From: Cryptomeria japonica
Taxonomy: Eukaryota > Streptophyta > Pinopsida > Cupressales > Cupressaceae
Assembly: GCF_030272615.1 (NCBI RefSeq)
Contig: NC_081412.1
Location: 141,836,747 to 141,900,746 of the forward strand
Length of the DNA: 64,000 bases
Direction: 5' to 3'
The position numbers and the translations under genes are program-made. Below are positions 12,841-25,908 of the stretch, piece by piece; positions within the stretch are counted from its first letter, which is position 1; the number at the start of each line of letters is the position of its first letter. The notes beneath the pieces are model-generated. The model was not told the DNA's origin. It saw only the letters and a list, made by a program, of their open reading frames with translations, and ran no database searches.

Positions 12841-13983
12841 TGTTAATTTTTTAATGATGTTTAGTTGTGATTTTCATTGATGGACACACACTTATTAGAT
12901 GAATGTATTATTCTCAACTAATAACTGTTCTAACTGGTATTGTATGTATAGTCTTTGTTTGTTGGAGACTATCAATGTTGTGCATAAAATGCTTACTAGT
13001 CTTAGTATGACCGAAGATCCCAAGTGGTATGAAGATCTCAAGCTGAACGAAGACCCCAAGCAGCAGTTAATCTTTTGATCAGAACAACTATGTTTGAGTT
13101 TTCCAGTCTTCACTTGTTAACCGGTGATCGGTATATGTAATTAACAAGCATACATGTAATGTGTTATGAGTTACCATCCACCGACACTATTGCAATGTTT
13201 TTGTGTCATGTTACCAAATGTGTCTAGATGCACTATACCTAGGAAATTGTAGTCTAATCTTATTGGACCAACATGAAATCAAGTTCCTATATAGGGACAT
13301 CATGTCTAAGGTTTTAAATATAGAAGAGAAGTTGTTATGTGCGAAGCTTTTGTAAAAAATTAGGTCTGATCGAGAAAAGATATCTTGTGACTGAGATTGA
13401 GAGTGCAAAACATAAGAAGACTGAAGTAATGCTTGAATTCATTAACAAGGAATTGTCAAGGATCTAATCAAGCATTCTATGCTACTATCTAGATCATTCA
13501 CTTGTTGATTACTAATATCTTCGACAAGTTTGAAACCCTTAATCAGGTAGGCCTTGCCAAACCTTTTGTAAAACCTCTAACAAGGTGACTCACGGTTGTG
13601 AATTTGAAATCCTTAACAGAGCAGTCTTTAATAGGACTTATCTCTTAACAAAGATCTGGAATCCTAATAGGATCTGTTCTGGTGAAGAACATTGTAAGAC
13701 CTTAACTTGTCTAATCTTAACCGATTTGGTTACTATTCTGCATATAGTTGACTTGTGAGTTTTACTCACCGTGGTTTTTCCCATTTGGGTTTCCATGTCA
13801 AAAACATCTTGTGTTCTGGTGATTGCACTTTTGTGGTTGAATGCTTTATTTTCTATCTGGCTTGTTTTTGTTCTAATCAAGTTATTGTTTAACCTCCTTC
13901 ACCGGTCAACAATTAAATTGTTTAAGTGTTTATTGAAGTTATTAGGTATACTAATTCACCCCCCCCCCTCTTAGTATTCATCA
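12841..13983 (+). repeat. N1 5' LTR
   Basis: It starts TGTTAATTTT and ends TTAGTATTCATCA. TATATAG at 13288-13294 is the likely TATA box. The ccgtggtttttcccatttgg element lies near 13770 and a C-run box (ctaattcaccccc...cttagt) at about 13950-13975, the mirror of the G-rich box of minus-oriented LTRs elsewhere in the window. It pairs with 19157-20283. Confidence 0.92.
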
Positions 13984-13985
13984 AT

Positions 13986-13997
13986 TGGTATCAGAGC
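13986..13997 (+). other. N1 primer binding site (initiator tRNA-Met type)
   Basis: TGGTATCAGAGC lies two bases after the 5' LTR end. It is the complement of the 3' end of plant initiator methionine tRNA, the usual primer of copia elements. Confidence 0.9.
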
Positions 13998-14033
13998 CAA
14001 CCTTTCCATAAGTCTAACCAACTGAAAGGAGAT

Positions 14034-15242
14034 ATGGGGGAATACAGCATGAGGGAACTCACTGACCATCTGGTTGAATCTGAAAAAGCCTATGATGAAC
14101 TCAAGATCAAGTTCAAAGCCTCTTTAGCCAAGAGAAGAGAGCTTGTTGAGGAGTTGATGGAACTTACTAAAAATAGCTCTTTTGATGAAGCAGACATGGA
14201 TGCCCTAGTTGGAGAAGTGGAGAAATTAAATGAATCCAAAACTAACCTAAGGAGGGAGTTAGAAGGACTGACTATCAAGATGAGTCAGGAATTGGAAAAT
14301 AGAAGAAAAGTTGAAGATTTGGTAAAAGACAAGGAGCATGAGATCTCTAAATTAAAGCAAGAAATCGGTACCATTACTGCCTATCTGCAGGAGGGTAAAG
14401 AAGAAAAAGAAGAAATGCAAGCTAAACTGAATGCAACTATCTCTCAAAATGAAACCTTGATGAAGACCAATGATGCTCTTTCCAAGGAACTTGCTGAGAC
14501 AAAAGAAATATTTGCTAAGTTCAACCGAAGTGCTGTCAAGCTAGAGAAAAAGTTGGAATCGGTAAAGCCATTAAAGGATACCACTGGACTTGGTTTCTCT
14601 GGATATGAGGAAGGTGAAACCTCTGGAACTAAGAATGATGCACTGAAGAAGCAATCAACACCTAAGGACAACAACGGAAGTAAAGGTAAGCAAAATTTTA
14701 AACCTGTTTGCTTCAACTGTCTTAAGAAATGACATACTTCCAATGTATGTAGGAGCAAGCCTTACAATAATTTTCCTTATTTTCAAAATAATGTGGCTAG
14801 AACTGATAGATTTAATGGTCACTATTATACATGCAACAAGTTTGGGCATAGAGATTTTGAGTACAGGTCAGTTATGAACAACTCTAGGAATTATCTACCA
14901 AGATCCAATGGAGCTGTCCCTAAACCTCCTATGAACCGGAACCCAAACCAATATAGAATTCATGATCACCGGTCAAATTGTTGTGAAGCAAAAACTAGTT
15001 GGAGAGCAACCTATCTAATCTATCATGGTAGTGGTCACACTGTTGCAACATGCAGAAGGAAGAATGGAAATGTAAACATTGGACCATGGAGAACACCTGG
15101 AATGGTATGCTATCACTGCAACAAACCGGGACACACCACTAGAGCATGTAGATTGAGAAAGAATCCATCGAGAGACATACCGATCAACACTGAAGGAAAG
15201 ATTGATGTTGAAACCGTTCAGGCAAATATGGACAAAACCTAG
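14034..15242 (+). pseudogene. N1 gag-like coiled-coil, zinc-knuckle protein (broken)
   Basis: The start MGEYSMRELTDHLVESEK at 14034 is chosen because upstream sequence is still LTR and PBS. Residues 1-200 are strongly charged with heptad-like leucines, indicating a long coiled coil. A basic, S/T/N-rich stretch follows, then a cluster of zinc-knuckle-like segments, the clearest being CYHCNKPGHTTRAC (15108-15149, CCHC). Earlier related segments are CFNCLKK (about 14710) and CNKFGH (about 14832). The arrangement suits a nucleic-acid-binding Gag that assembles through its coiled coil. It has no canonical copia Gag core that I recognise. The gene has a few breaks. Confidence 0.7.
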
Positions 15243-15777
15243 AAAATAAAATTTGAAGAGAAGCCACATGATGTACTAGTTTCCACACCAAGTGTGGAAA
15301 TCCCTGAATTAGTAAACTGAGCTTCAAAAATCTTAGGGGCAACATATCGGTATAAATATTTAGAAACCCCCAGAACATATCAATAAAACACTTTTATCGA
15401 TAGTTGTTACATGTCAACTGACAAGAATTGAAGCGGTAAAAAGTAAAGTTAGGGTTTGAACCCTAATAGTGATACATTATTATGGTAGGTGGGAGCATGT
15501 TTAGAAGTGATTTTTGTCATCATTTCTACTTACCTATTTTTCGAGAAACTTTGTTTAAGCTGAGAAGCACAACCAGAGAAATTCATCTCGCATTTGAAAG
15601 AATTTAGAAAGGAATCTTGCACAAAATTGTGCAGCCACTTCATACTATCAATGTGAAATTCAAAGTGGTAATCAAGCATCCAGAGAATTGTGTTTTTCTC
15701 ATCATTGGAAAACCCTAAGCTCGAAGAATAAATGTATTTCTCATTGAAACATTCTTGTCATTTGGAATCCATTTGAT
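15243..15777 (+). other. N1 spacer between its two coding regions
   Basis: About 530 bases with no sustained frame or recognisable motif. No protease or pol motif is visible. It may hold the leader of the second ORF. Confidence 0.5.
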
Positions 15778-18700
15778 ATGGCATCTGCATCTAATGTCCC
15801 CTCTAGTTCTACTGAACCTGAGGACACACCTGAGCTTCTTAAGATGAGATATAATGCCCTATCTCAAATTCTCGTCGGAGTTATTGTCGAAGGTGATGTT
15901 TTAGGATATATTAATTACAAACTAGAAGACCTAGGGTCCCTAGTAATTCACTTCCAGTTGAGTCTATTCTATGGAGAGGATAAAAAGATTAAACTTGAAT
16001 ATAGCATAATAGAGAAGAAGAAATTGCACAATGCAATATACTTTCTCAAAGAATTTACCAAGGAACACATCAAGATCATCCTTAGTAGGGTTCACAGTGA
16101 CAAGATGTACCTTGAACGAACTCATGAAATTACATCGGAGGCAATTTATGTCGTGACTGGATTTTGCAATAGTGGGGAAGTGCTCGTTCTTTGGAAAATC
16201 CCTAAATCCAATGTAACAGAGCTCACTAGTTCAATGAGCGACCAACAAGCAATGATTGTCAACACCATTAGAGATGATTTGGTGAAATATGCATATATGC
16301 TAATTGGATACAAAATATTCTATGCTAGTAGAATGAATTATGTTCCTTTAGCTGCAGTTCATGCTGCTTACAGAATGTGATCTATGTACCTGTATGTAGA
16401 AACAACTCATAGATAACCTGAAGTCAATCAAATCAGATAAAACTCAGAGGTTTAAGTTTGGTCAACTACTTATTGGTTTATTTTTCTACTTTCAAAGTTA
16501 CTTTCCTAGAGTCGGTGATGTTGAATGGTAAATTGATCTACGAGTTACCAGACAAATAAAGGAGAGTCTGCAAGCAGTAGGAACTGCATATCCGAAGACT
16601 TTGAATAGGTATTTTGATGAATTCAAACTAAAAATGAATCAGAGAATGAGAATATCTGGTGATTTAGTTAAGAAATATAAGATGACATCTGTTTCACCAT
16701 CAAAACAGATGAATGCATAATGGAAGCAGTCGAACCCATAAAAGATGTAGTTGGGCCTATGGGCTATGAGGTGGTAAATGATATATTTACAAGATATGCC
16801 TCAACCCTACTAGCTTCACCACTAGAACCCAAAAAGAAGAGGGTCGATACTTATTTAGAGAGGATCAAATCTATTGAGGTACCAAAGGAGATAAAGGGTA
16901 CAGTAGTGCCATCAGCATCGGCACCGGTTACATCTACTGCTAAACCCAAAAGTGACCAAAAGGTCACCTGCTAAAAAGAAACTGGAGGCTATTCCAGAAA
17001 AAGTGTACAAACGGACAAGGAAAACCAGGAATAACTCACTAGATCCAGAAGACTCTGAATCAGAGGTAGAAGTAAAGAAGACAAGGCAATCTACCAAGAA
17101 AATGAAGTCAACTAGTAATGTACCTACAATCTCTGCACCAGTTAATTTAGATATTTCTTCTTACAAACCTATGACACATTGTCAAAGGACCATAAAGAAT
17201 ATTAGAAGAAAAGTCCTTGATGATTTAAAAGACTATTTTAATGATTTCAATGATAATGAAAAGGAGGATGTTGAACAAGAACTCATTAAATATCTATGCA
17301 TAAATGATCGATCACCTTCTAAGATTAAATTTGTTACATCTAAATCTTTGTACGATTCTTTGGACAACAAATGGCACATTGCCATTGAAAAAGAGCAAGA
17401 CATCAGGGAGAAAGTTTATGCTCAATACTTTCTAGATGTGCCTAATTCAGAATTGTTTAAAATCATTGACAAGAACAAAGGCATTTTCTTCATGCGAAGA
17501 AGAAAACTTTAGCTACTCGAAGCCAAATCTTTTGAAGTAGAAAAAGACACCCATTTGAAGGTGAAAATTGTTCTCAACATGCAAAAAGTATATGAAGCTA
17601 ATCGGCTAGCTGAGCAAGAGCCTGATCTATCCATAGCCAAACCCGATGTAGTCTTTGACAATATGGGTGAAAGAATAGAAGAACAAAATGACCCCATTGA
17701 TGTTGATGCACTAGACATGGAGGATACCAATCTAGATAAGGAGGAAGCTAAAAAAGAAAGATTAGAGAAAGAAAAACAAGAGAAAGAGCAAGCGGAGAAA
17801 GAGTGAGAGGAAAAGAAGAAAAAAGAAGAAGAGGAAAAGAAGAAAAAGGAAGAAGAGGAAAAGAAGAAAAAGGAAGAAGAGGAAAAGAAGAGATAGGAAG
17901 AGGAGAAAAAGAGAGAAGAAGAGAGGAAGAAACAAGAGGAGAAAGTAAAGGCTACCAAGGTAGCTCAAGAAAGAGAAGAAGAGGAGAAGAGAAGACAAGC
18001 GGAGGTCTAGGCCAAAGAAGGAGAACAGATTCCTAAGGCAACTGGAGATCAAGCCAAGAAGGTTGATTCCACTAGCTCCACTGATTTGACTCTTTCCTGT
18101 CTGACCTAATCAGCTGATGAAACTGAGCTACTACAAAGCATTCAATTAGTGTAGGAGAGATTGGAAGAACTAAGGAAAAAGAAAGAGCAGGATGTCATTC
18201 AGTTTGTCGTTGACATCCTCTCCAATCTAATTCCTAGTACTAATCTCCCCAATACCGAATCCTTGCTGGCTAAGCTCAATCTTCTTTGCACAAGAGTCGA
18301 TGACCAGGTACAATGTTTGGAAGATGTTGCTCAGGCCACTACAAAGAAAAGTCATGAAAAGGCATTCACATTTGCCTTAGTGCAACACATGAATGATGAT
18401 CGGGAATAATTGCTTAGACAAAAAGATGATATAAGTTCAGCTATGGGTGAAGGTCACCTACTCTTGAGTAATATCTGTCAACCACACCTATTTTGTGATG
18501 ATGCTCTGAAACAGAAGACACTATTACAAACAAAGTTACAGAAGTACATCGACAACTTCAAACTGCCCTATGATTTGTTCACATCCTATGGACACACTAT
18601 TCATCAATATCAGCATCAGATTGCAAAGCTTGACTCAGAGATCTGTAATTGGACTCGAGATTTGCAGGAGCTTCAGCTGCTCCTATTGCCAAAATTGTAG

Positions 18701-18880
18701 GTTCTTCAGAAATAATTTCTAAATTTAGAAGCTATCACTGTGACCCAGGAGTTGAGCACCATAGATGCGATGGAAGAATTAGCCTTCCAAATGAAGACTG
18801 AGAGTGAAATTTTTGCCTCACTTCTTGAGTCGTGGTCCTCGGACATGAAGGACTTTCTGCAAACCTTTAAATCTCTTTTT
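15778..18880 (+). pseudogene. N1 second ORF, unknown family related to the giant-LTR proteins (broken)
   Basis: The start MASASNVPSSSTEPEDTPEL at 15778 follows a non-coding spacer. The N-terminal domain (about 200 residues) contains THEITSEAIYVVTGFCNSGE and ends with YKIFYASRMNYVPLAAVHAA. A lysine/glutamate-rich basic middle follows (about 16850-17110: KRSPAKKKLE, KTRQSTKKMKS), then an acidic stretch and a 24-bp repeat coding EEEKKKKE (17806-17892), then a helical C-terminal part to about 18880. Related proteins appear in the LTRs of G1 and G2, and the helical end also in N2. I do not know a named domain; plant-mobile-domain-like proteins are one distant possibility. It sits between gag and the 3' LTR. 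It is broken in several places. Confidence 0.6.
17806..17892 (+). repeat. 24-bp coding minisatellite (E/K repeat)
   Basis: About three and a half copies of a 24-base purine-only unit (gaggaaaagaagaaaaagg...). In frame it gives a repeated EEEKKKKE octapeptide, a charged single-helix type sequence. The surrounding 17740-18000 is also nearly all purine. The opposite-strand frame rich in F, S and L is a shadow. Confidence 0.8.
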
Positions 18881-19156
18881 GAAAAGTTTTCTTCTTTATT
18901 GTCATAAACACATACTTTGTTTTTACATTATGCAAACTGGCAATATTTTACTTTTACTTTGTCATTGTTGGCAAAGGGGGAATAGTATTACCTATCTTCA
19001 AATTTTGATGAGTATTTTGCATATACTTGTAATTCTTGCAAAGGGAGTAGTGTATATGCTTAGGGAGAGTAATTTTGCTCATGGCACTTTTTTTGTTTTA
19101 GCACTTGGATGTCAAAAATTTTCCTAAGTGTTGTTGTCAATGCCAAAGGGGGAGAT
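18881..19156 (+). other. N1 3' untranslated region and polypurine tract
   Basis: T-rich sequence with no sustained frame leads to gtcaatgccaaagggggaga at 19137-19156. The purine tract ccaaagggggaga directly precedes the TGTTGG start of the 3' LTR at 19157. The same context is present in C1 and N2. Confidence 0.85.
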
Positions 19157-20283
19157 TGTTGGTATTTTGATGATGTTTAGTTGTGATTGTCATTGATGGA
19201 CACACACTTATTTGATGAATATATTATTCTCAACCAGTAGCTGTTCTAACCGGTATTGTATGTATAGTCTTTGTTTGTTGGAGACTATCGATGTTTTGCA
19301 GAAAATGCTTACCAGTCTTAGTATGACCAAAGATCCCAAGTGGTATGAAGATATCAAGCTAAATGAAGACCCTGAGCAGTAGTTAATCTTTTGATCAGAA
19401 CAACTATGTTCCATTTTTCCAGTCTTCACTTGTTAACCAGTGATTGGTATACGTAATTAACTGGTATACATGTAATGTGTGATGAGTTACCATCCACCGA
19501 CACTATGGTGATGTTTTTGTGTCGTGTTACCAAATGTGTCTAGATGCACTGTACCTAGGAAATTGTAGTCTAATCTTATTGGACCGACATGAAATCAAGT
19601 TCCTATATAAGGACATCATGTTTAGGGTTTTAAATATAGAAGAGAAGTTGTTATGTGTGAAGCTTTTGTAAAAATATTAGGTTTGATCGAGAAAAGGTAT
19701 CTCGTGACTGAGATTGAGAGTGCAAAACATAAGAAGACTGAAGTAATGCTTGAATGCATTAACAAGGAATTGGCAACGATCTAATCAAGCATTCAGTGCT
19801 ACTATCTAGATCATTCACTTGTTGATTACTAATATCTTCGACAAGTCTGAAACCCTTAACTGGGTAGGCCCTTCCAAACCTTTTGTAAAACCTCTAACAA
19901 GGTGATCCACAGTTGTGAATTTGAAATCCTTTAACAAAGTAGTCTTTAACAGGACTTATCTCCTAACAGAGATCTGGTTTCCTAATTGGATTTGTTCTGG
20001 TGAATAACATTGTAAGACCTTAACCAATCTGGTTACTATTTTGTAGATAGTTGACTTGTGAGTTTTACTCACCATGGTTTTTCCCATTTGGGTTTTCACA
20101 TCAAAAACATCTTGTATTATGGTGATTGCACTTTTGTGGGTGAATTATTTATTTGGTATCTAGCTTGTTTTTGTTCTAATCAAGTTATTGTTTAACCTGC
20201 TTCACCGATTAATAGTTAAACTATTTAAGTGTTTATTGAAGTTATTAGGTATACTAATTCACCCCCCCTCTTAGTATTCATCA
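19157..20283 (+). repeat. N1 3' LTR
   Basis: It starts TGTTGGTATTTTGATGATG and ends TTAGTATTCATCA, matching 12841-13983. TATATAA is at 19604-19610. The ccatggtttttcccatttgg element is near 20080 and the C-run box at about 20256-20277. The TSD aactg follows at 20284-20288. Confidence 0.92.
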
Positions 20284-20288
20284 AACTG

Positions 20289-21861
20289 ATCTTGATCAAT
20301 GAATCAAAGTTTACATGACGCATCCTTCTATGCCACAACCAACTCTCATATATCTTAGAAATCAAACAAATTTTCTCACTAGCATTCAAATGAAAAATGT
20401 TACCTTCATTCTTAGGTCCAGATGCAATTTCTATACCAGATGCATTCAAGACCTTACATTTACCATCTTTTAATTGTAGATCATAACCCTTATCAACCAT
20501 CTGTCCAACACTCAAAATATTATGCTTCAAGCCTTCAACATACAAGACATCATCAGTGTTATTCTTACCATCAAAAGAAATAGAACCTCTCCCACAGATT
20601 ACACAGGTTTTTTCATCTCCAAATCTGACTATTCCACCACCATATATTTCCATGCTTACAAATTTCCTTTTGTAACTAGTCATGTGATGTGAACAACCAC
20701 TATCAATTACCCATTCACCTTTTTCTTCTACCTTAGAAGCCAAAGCTTTCTTCTCAACAGAATAGCTAGTGGAATCAATAGGCACATGACTATCTTCTTT
20801 AATGGCAATGAACACAACTTCATCTTCCTCTGATTCTTCATCTGTAACACCTTCATCTACAACATAATAATAGTACTTCTAGCTCCTAAACTTTTGATTA
20901 GACTTATAAGGCTTATCATAATTCTTATGCTTCTCATATGTATCATTTCTATCAAACCTATCACACTTATCATGTATGCCATACTTAGCCATTCTCTCCA
21001 GAAATCTAGAAGCAAAACGTCATATCATATTACAAGAATTTGTTTTAAGGGTAACTTTCCATCATACTTGTTGGCACCTTTAGACAATCTCCGGGAAATC
21101 AATGCTTCAAGCTCATCAAGCTCTCTTTCTTTCTCAGCTATCTCTCTCCTTTCTCTTTCATATTTGGATATCCCACACTCATTAGGATCATAATTCTTCT
21201 TACTGGACATAGATGCTAATGCTTTGAATGTTGTCTCAGACTTTCCATGTGATTCACCAAATTCACTCATCTCAAATGTAGAAATTTTTCCAACTAATAC
21301 ATCCCTTGTCATAGTAGTTACACTCTGGATCTCATCAATAGCAGCAACCTTATATTTATAGGTAGGAGGCAAAGATATTAGCACCTTAGCAACAATCTCA
21401 TCTTCTTCAATATTTCCACCAACAAATCTGATACCAAGGACAAGCTCATTCACCTTAGCCATGTACAAATGTATGTTCTCATCATCTCCCATCTTCAATG
21501 TCTCATACTTCCCTTTCAAACTCTACAACTTGACAACTTTCACTTGACTATCACCTTTATACAGGATCCCAAGCTTCACCCAGATCTCATGTGTGGTTTG
21601 AAGTTCCATAACATTCGTCATTTCAATATCAGTCAAAGAACTAATTAATGTTTCCTTCACTCTGGTGTTATATTCATCTTCCATAACCTCATCAGCAGTG
21701 GATGGTCCATTCTGAGGAACAACATAAGCATTCTTAGTAATCTTCCAATAATCATCTCCAAGACATTTCAAATGCACCTCCATCCGTTTCTTCCATACAA
21801 TGTAGTTGCTTCCATCAAACATCAGACTGTCCTTCTTGAAAATAATACCTTGAGCTACCAT
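20289..21861 (-). pseudogene. C1 gag and protease with start of integrase region (broken)
   Basis: Gag starts at 21861 (MVAQGIIFKKDSLMFDG), with FDGSNYIVWKKRMEVHLK, the typical N-terminal pattern of copia Gag, and a segment LQTTHEIWVKLGILYKG. The middle continues with LYMAKVNELVLGIRFVGG and a charged stretch. Aspartic protease has WVIDSGCSHHMTS with DSG at 20696-20704, then LKHNILSVGQMVDKGYDL. LWHRRMRHVNFDSLIK (about 20315-20365) is the pre-integrase zinc-binding motif. N1 separates this part from the integrase core at 12840. It carries a few breaks. Confidence 0.88.
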
Positions 21862-21904
21862 CTTGGATCTCCCTAAAGTGATTAAGATTCTATCGAAGGA
21901 TCTA

Positions 21905-21916
21905 GCTTTGATACCA
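21905..21916 (-). other. C1 primer binding site (initiator tRNA-Met type)
   Basis: The minus strand reads TGGTATCAAAGC, two bases inside the LTR end at 21919. It differs by one base from the initiator tRNA-Met complement in N1. Confidence 0.85.
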
Positions 21917-22942
21917 ATTGTTAGAAGCAATCGAGAAGAAAGACTGAGAGGGGTGGGAGGGGGTGAATCGGTCTCCACCAGATGCACAACAAATTAAACT
22001 TCGAAAACATAAACTGATAAACCACAACAATAAAAGATAAGCAAATTAACAACACAATACCAAGATTTTGACATGGACAACCTGATTAAGGGAAAAACCA
22101 CAATGGGAACCTACCCACAATAAGATGATACTCTGCAGTAGTATGTGAAAATATTACAATGGGGAATGCACATTCATTCAGGCACACTGCCTAGAGCTCA
22201 CTGCTCAAAATATATATACCCGATAGGCTACAACCCTCAGGGAAATCTCACTGACTTAAAAAATGATTCAGACTACAATCCAAAAGAAATGAACTGCAAT
22301 AATAGCATCTACAAATGCCTAATGACAGTTCTGGGTAAGCATAGTTGTCTGTCCTGCAACACCAAACTCACTCACAACATTTCATTGAATGATATATCCT
22401 TGTTCGCACATTTACCTCTCTCTGATAATGCAGACACAATACCGATGCCTAAATTACATAAGCATCTCACCTATATATACAAATCTGCATCAACCTTGAT
22501 AACAAGGTCAGCTAAACCCTCAACCCTCAACTCATAATTATTAAAATTACATTAAATGATACAAATATCGACCAATGGATCAATATTATGATTTACATTA
22601 CATAGCATGGACGTAATTTAAATTCCCAAACACTTACATCCACCGAAAATCCTGCCAAGATCCACTGGAATACACTATACCACCGTAAATATTGCATAAC
22701 ACATAAATTATCACCGGTTCAAAGAAATCACCAAAAAATCACTCAACGATCAATATGGATCGCCAAAACAAATAGGAAATGACTAGGAAACACCATCAAG
22801 CACGTTAGAATCATCTGGAATAGTTGAACCATCATCTCTTTTTAAATATTCATTGGTCAACATCTCAAAACTCAATAACACAACCAATCAACAACTGTCA
22901 CGAAGAAAGATAACTTGCAGTGCACCAAATCATGAACCATCT

Positions 22943-23590
22943 TGCATGCCCAAACTTTTGGGCATGAATGGGATAATTTTTTTTTTTAAATCACAACTTA
23001 ATAACATTAATTTTGCTAACATGAAATGCACTAGCAAGTTTGTCTTAACTATGTGTGAGTTATTTCTGACCACTAACTCAAGTAAACGAAATAATTTAAA
23101 ATTAAATGCGAAATACTAAAAAGATTATTTATTATCTCATCATTCTTTAATCAACAAATTAATTTAACCAAAATTCTCAAAATTAATTCACAAGGATAAT
23201 GTTGCTCACCAATAACGATTAATTACTTTTAGGAACTAATTAAACTAGTCCTAGCACTTAGATTCATTAATGTCTATATTTTTATTTTAACATTTAATTA
23301 AAATGTGTCTAGACTAAATCAACTAGAGGGTAATTAAATACATAATGAATATTTTCCTATAAAGTTTTAATCTCCTCATTTACCTATATTAAAAATGTCC
23401 CCTTATAGGCAAAATATCTTTAATATTTATATAAGTTCCTAAGTAAATAATCTCCAAAATAAATTATGAATTTAAAAAGAAAACAAACATCATAATAAAT
23501 TTATACTCATATGTTTATTACAAACATTTCTGTAATATAACATCTAAGTAATTAAATTACAATTTACCCTATACGCTCATATTATTTTAA

Positions 23591-23634
<44 letters not shown>

Positions 23635-25883
23635 TCCCATTATTTATATTGTCCATGAAAACCCTAACTGTATAATTATAAAAACAAAGCCCCTTTTTTT
23701 TTATCTCATTCTTTATTACTTTGTTCATATTACCCTAGCCCTAACCAGCTAGGGTTTTATTTTATTTTCTTTGGATTGTGCAGGGCGAATTTAACATGCG
23801 GTGGCCATGGAAGCGGATTTTTAATTGCTTAGATTAATTCTTATTATTATTATTTTAAATGAGAAGAAGGGTTTTGGGCCGAACCCACTGTGTTTCGGGC
23901 CGAACTCCAGCCACATCTACTTGTCCTATTCTTTTCTTCCAACAACCTACAATAGATCAAAAGCTATGACCATGGAGTGCTCACCTCCCAGCCTAGGCTA
24001 ACTAGTAGCCACCCCCAAACTTGGAGAACCAAGTCCTAGACAGGTTACACACATGAAAACACAATAAACAAGGGAAAACAATCACAAACATATTCCCAAC
24101 CAAGGCTACACTGCACCACACATTGTGATGTATTTTCAAATGTGGTAGTGGACCAGTACCCTGAGGAGACTGCAAGTATGGTAAAACACAAAGCCACCTC
24201 ATGGCAAACCAAGATATATCATAAGCATAACAACCCCACATCCTTATGCCCCCCAAGGTATTCATGCCTTATTTCCCTCCTTATGACCCCCACACGCATA
24301 AACAAGCCATGCAGCAAGGACCACATAAATATCACTTGAGATCACTCTCGTAATGACAGCCTCTCACTCGAGGGTTGTCAAACTTCTACCACCCACAAGA
24401 CCATCCTCTCTCCCAAGAGTAGGAGGCCTTGGTTACTCCCAAAACACAAAATGCATACAAGAAATCAAAGGCCTAACGCGCAATAATTTTCACAAAATAA
24501 AATGCAAAAGAACAACTTTTTCCACACAACAATTTTTCCAAAATAACATGCAACATAAAATAAACATAAGGAAAAGTTAAACCAACCTTCAAACTACCCA
24601 AAGGTATGTTAGATTAGTTGAGGATGAGCAGCCCAATTCCACAAATTCCTTGCTCTCTACACTTAGCCAAATTCCTAAACCAAATCTATCTGTTCTTTCA
24701 AAATTGCCTTGTCTCCAAAAATGGAGAGTGGGTGATTACCCACAAATTTCCTAATTCTTGCTTAAGAAGGCCTTTGTGAGAGTTCTCACAGGTTTCTAAA
24801 ACTAAAAAGGAAATGTAGGGTAAAATGGGAAAGGGATCTCACATTCTAAGAGGAAGGCTAACAACTTAGATGATGCCTTCTAATTTTCAATTTTCGTTCA
24901 ACTTAGGAAACCCACTTTTTAGGGTGTCTAAATGGTCACATGGGAGTTGGTACATGCCTAAAATTACTCCTAACCCTTAGGTATACCTTATGGGCTTTAG
25001 GAAACACTTTTAAACTACCCCTAGGAGTTCATTTAACCCTTTTAAACCCATTTAAAGTTAATTTTTGGGTTAAACCTAAGGTGACCACCCCAAAGATTCT
25101 CTACCCTAAGAAAATATAGAACCATATTAATTTATTTGAAAAAAACTATGGTTAAACAACTCCCTCCAAGAGACAATTCAAAAATCAAGACATAAATTAT
25201 CACGTGTCAAGTGACACAATAAAAATACTTATACAAAATTACACATAAAATTTGTCTCTTGTTGGATTTACACAGATAAATAAATTCAATCTAACACACA
25301 TGCAACATCCACTTTCACAAATAAAATACTATACAAATGGGGTGTTGTCTCTCCAAATAGACAAACCCTGGTTTTACAAACGTACATAGGTCTAGGTTTG
25401 GTTCTCCATAATATTTCCATGGTCACATGGATAATTTTCCTATGCACCTCAATTACACATTAGTAATTCCAAATAACCTCATATAATATAAAACACTTGA
25501 CTAAGAATACACATCAAACACTTTGCATACAATATACATTTAAACAACTCATTACATCTTACATCCAAATAACTCCACATAAGCAATTATCATAACTCTC
25601 ATAATTTTAATCCATACATAAAACATGCATCCTATTTCTATCATCATAGTAAAGTCCCGCAAATCCAATAATGACATATATCATCTCAAATTTATCCTAT
25701 TCTAGAATCATATAGAGTTCTATATCATAAAGCATATAAATGAAGCATCAACATACATCAATGTTATCCAAATCATGGGATCATATGAGTTCTAAATCCA
25801 TAATGCATAAAAATAAATCATCCATAATAGTCTCAACATGAAAATCATTGAAATGCTAGAATGAGTCGAGGTAGGGCCTCACA
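22943..25883 (-). repeat. Ch1 3' LTR (shorter copy)
   Basis: On the + strand it begins TGCATGCCCAAAC and ends GGGCCTCACA. It matches 30804-34687 except for a middle zone around 23790-23920, where the longer copy holds extra DNA and a segment appears in the opposite orientation. A CT run and TA run lie at about 23590-23632. Confidence 0.88.
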
Positions 25884-25895
25884 CCCTCTCCCTCT
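25884..25895 (-). other. Ch1 polypurine tract
   Basis: The minus strand reads agagggagaggg directly before the TGTGAGG start of the 3' LTR, the normal site for plus-strand priming. Confidence 0.85.
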
Positions 25896-25908
25896 AGGCA
25901 TGAACTTC

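Larger units (their letters stand above)
12841..20283 (+). mobile_element. N1: non-autonomous LTR retrotransposon with gag-like ORF and no pol
   Basis: The element is 7443 bp with LTRs at 12841-13983 and 19157-20283, and a perfect TSD, aactg, at 12836-12840 and 20284-20288, inside the C1 integrase region. PBS at 13986 fits initiator tRNA-Met; PPT is at 19145-19156. The interior has two coding regions, a coiled-coil and zinc-knuckle gag-like protein and a second ORF of unknown family, but no reverse transcriptase, RNase H, integrase or clear protease. It therefore belongs to the LARD/TR-GAG type and would need a helper. By eye the two LTRs differ at roughly one base in ten to fifteen, so it is not recent. 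Both coding regions are broken. Confidence 0.88.

Noticed and set aside
17509-17958. Minus-strand frame rich in F and S, membrane-protein-like
   Set aside because: It is the antisense shadow of the E/K-rich purine repeat of N1.
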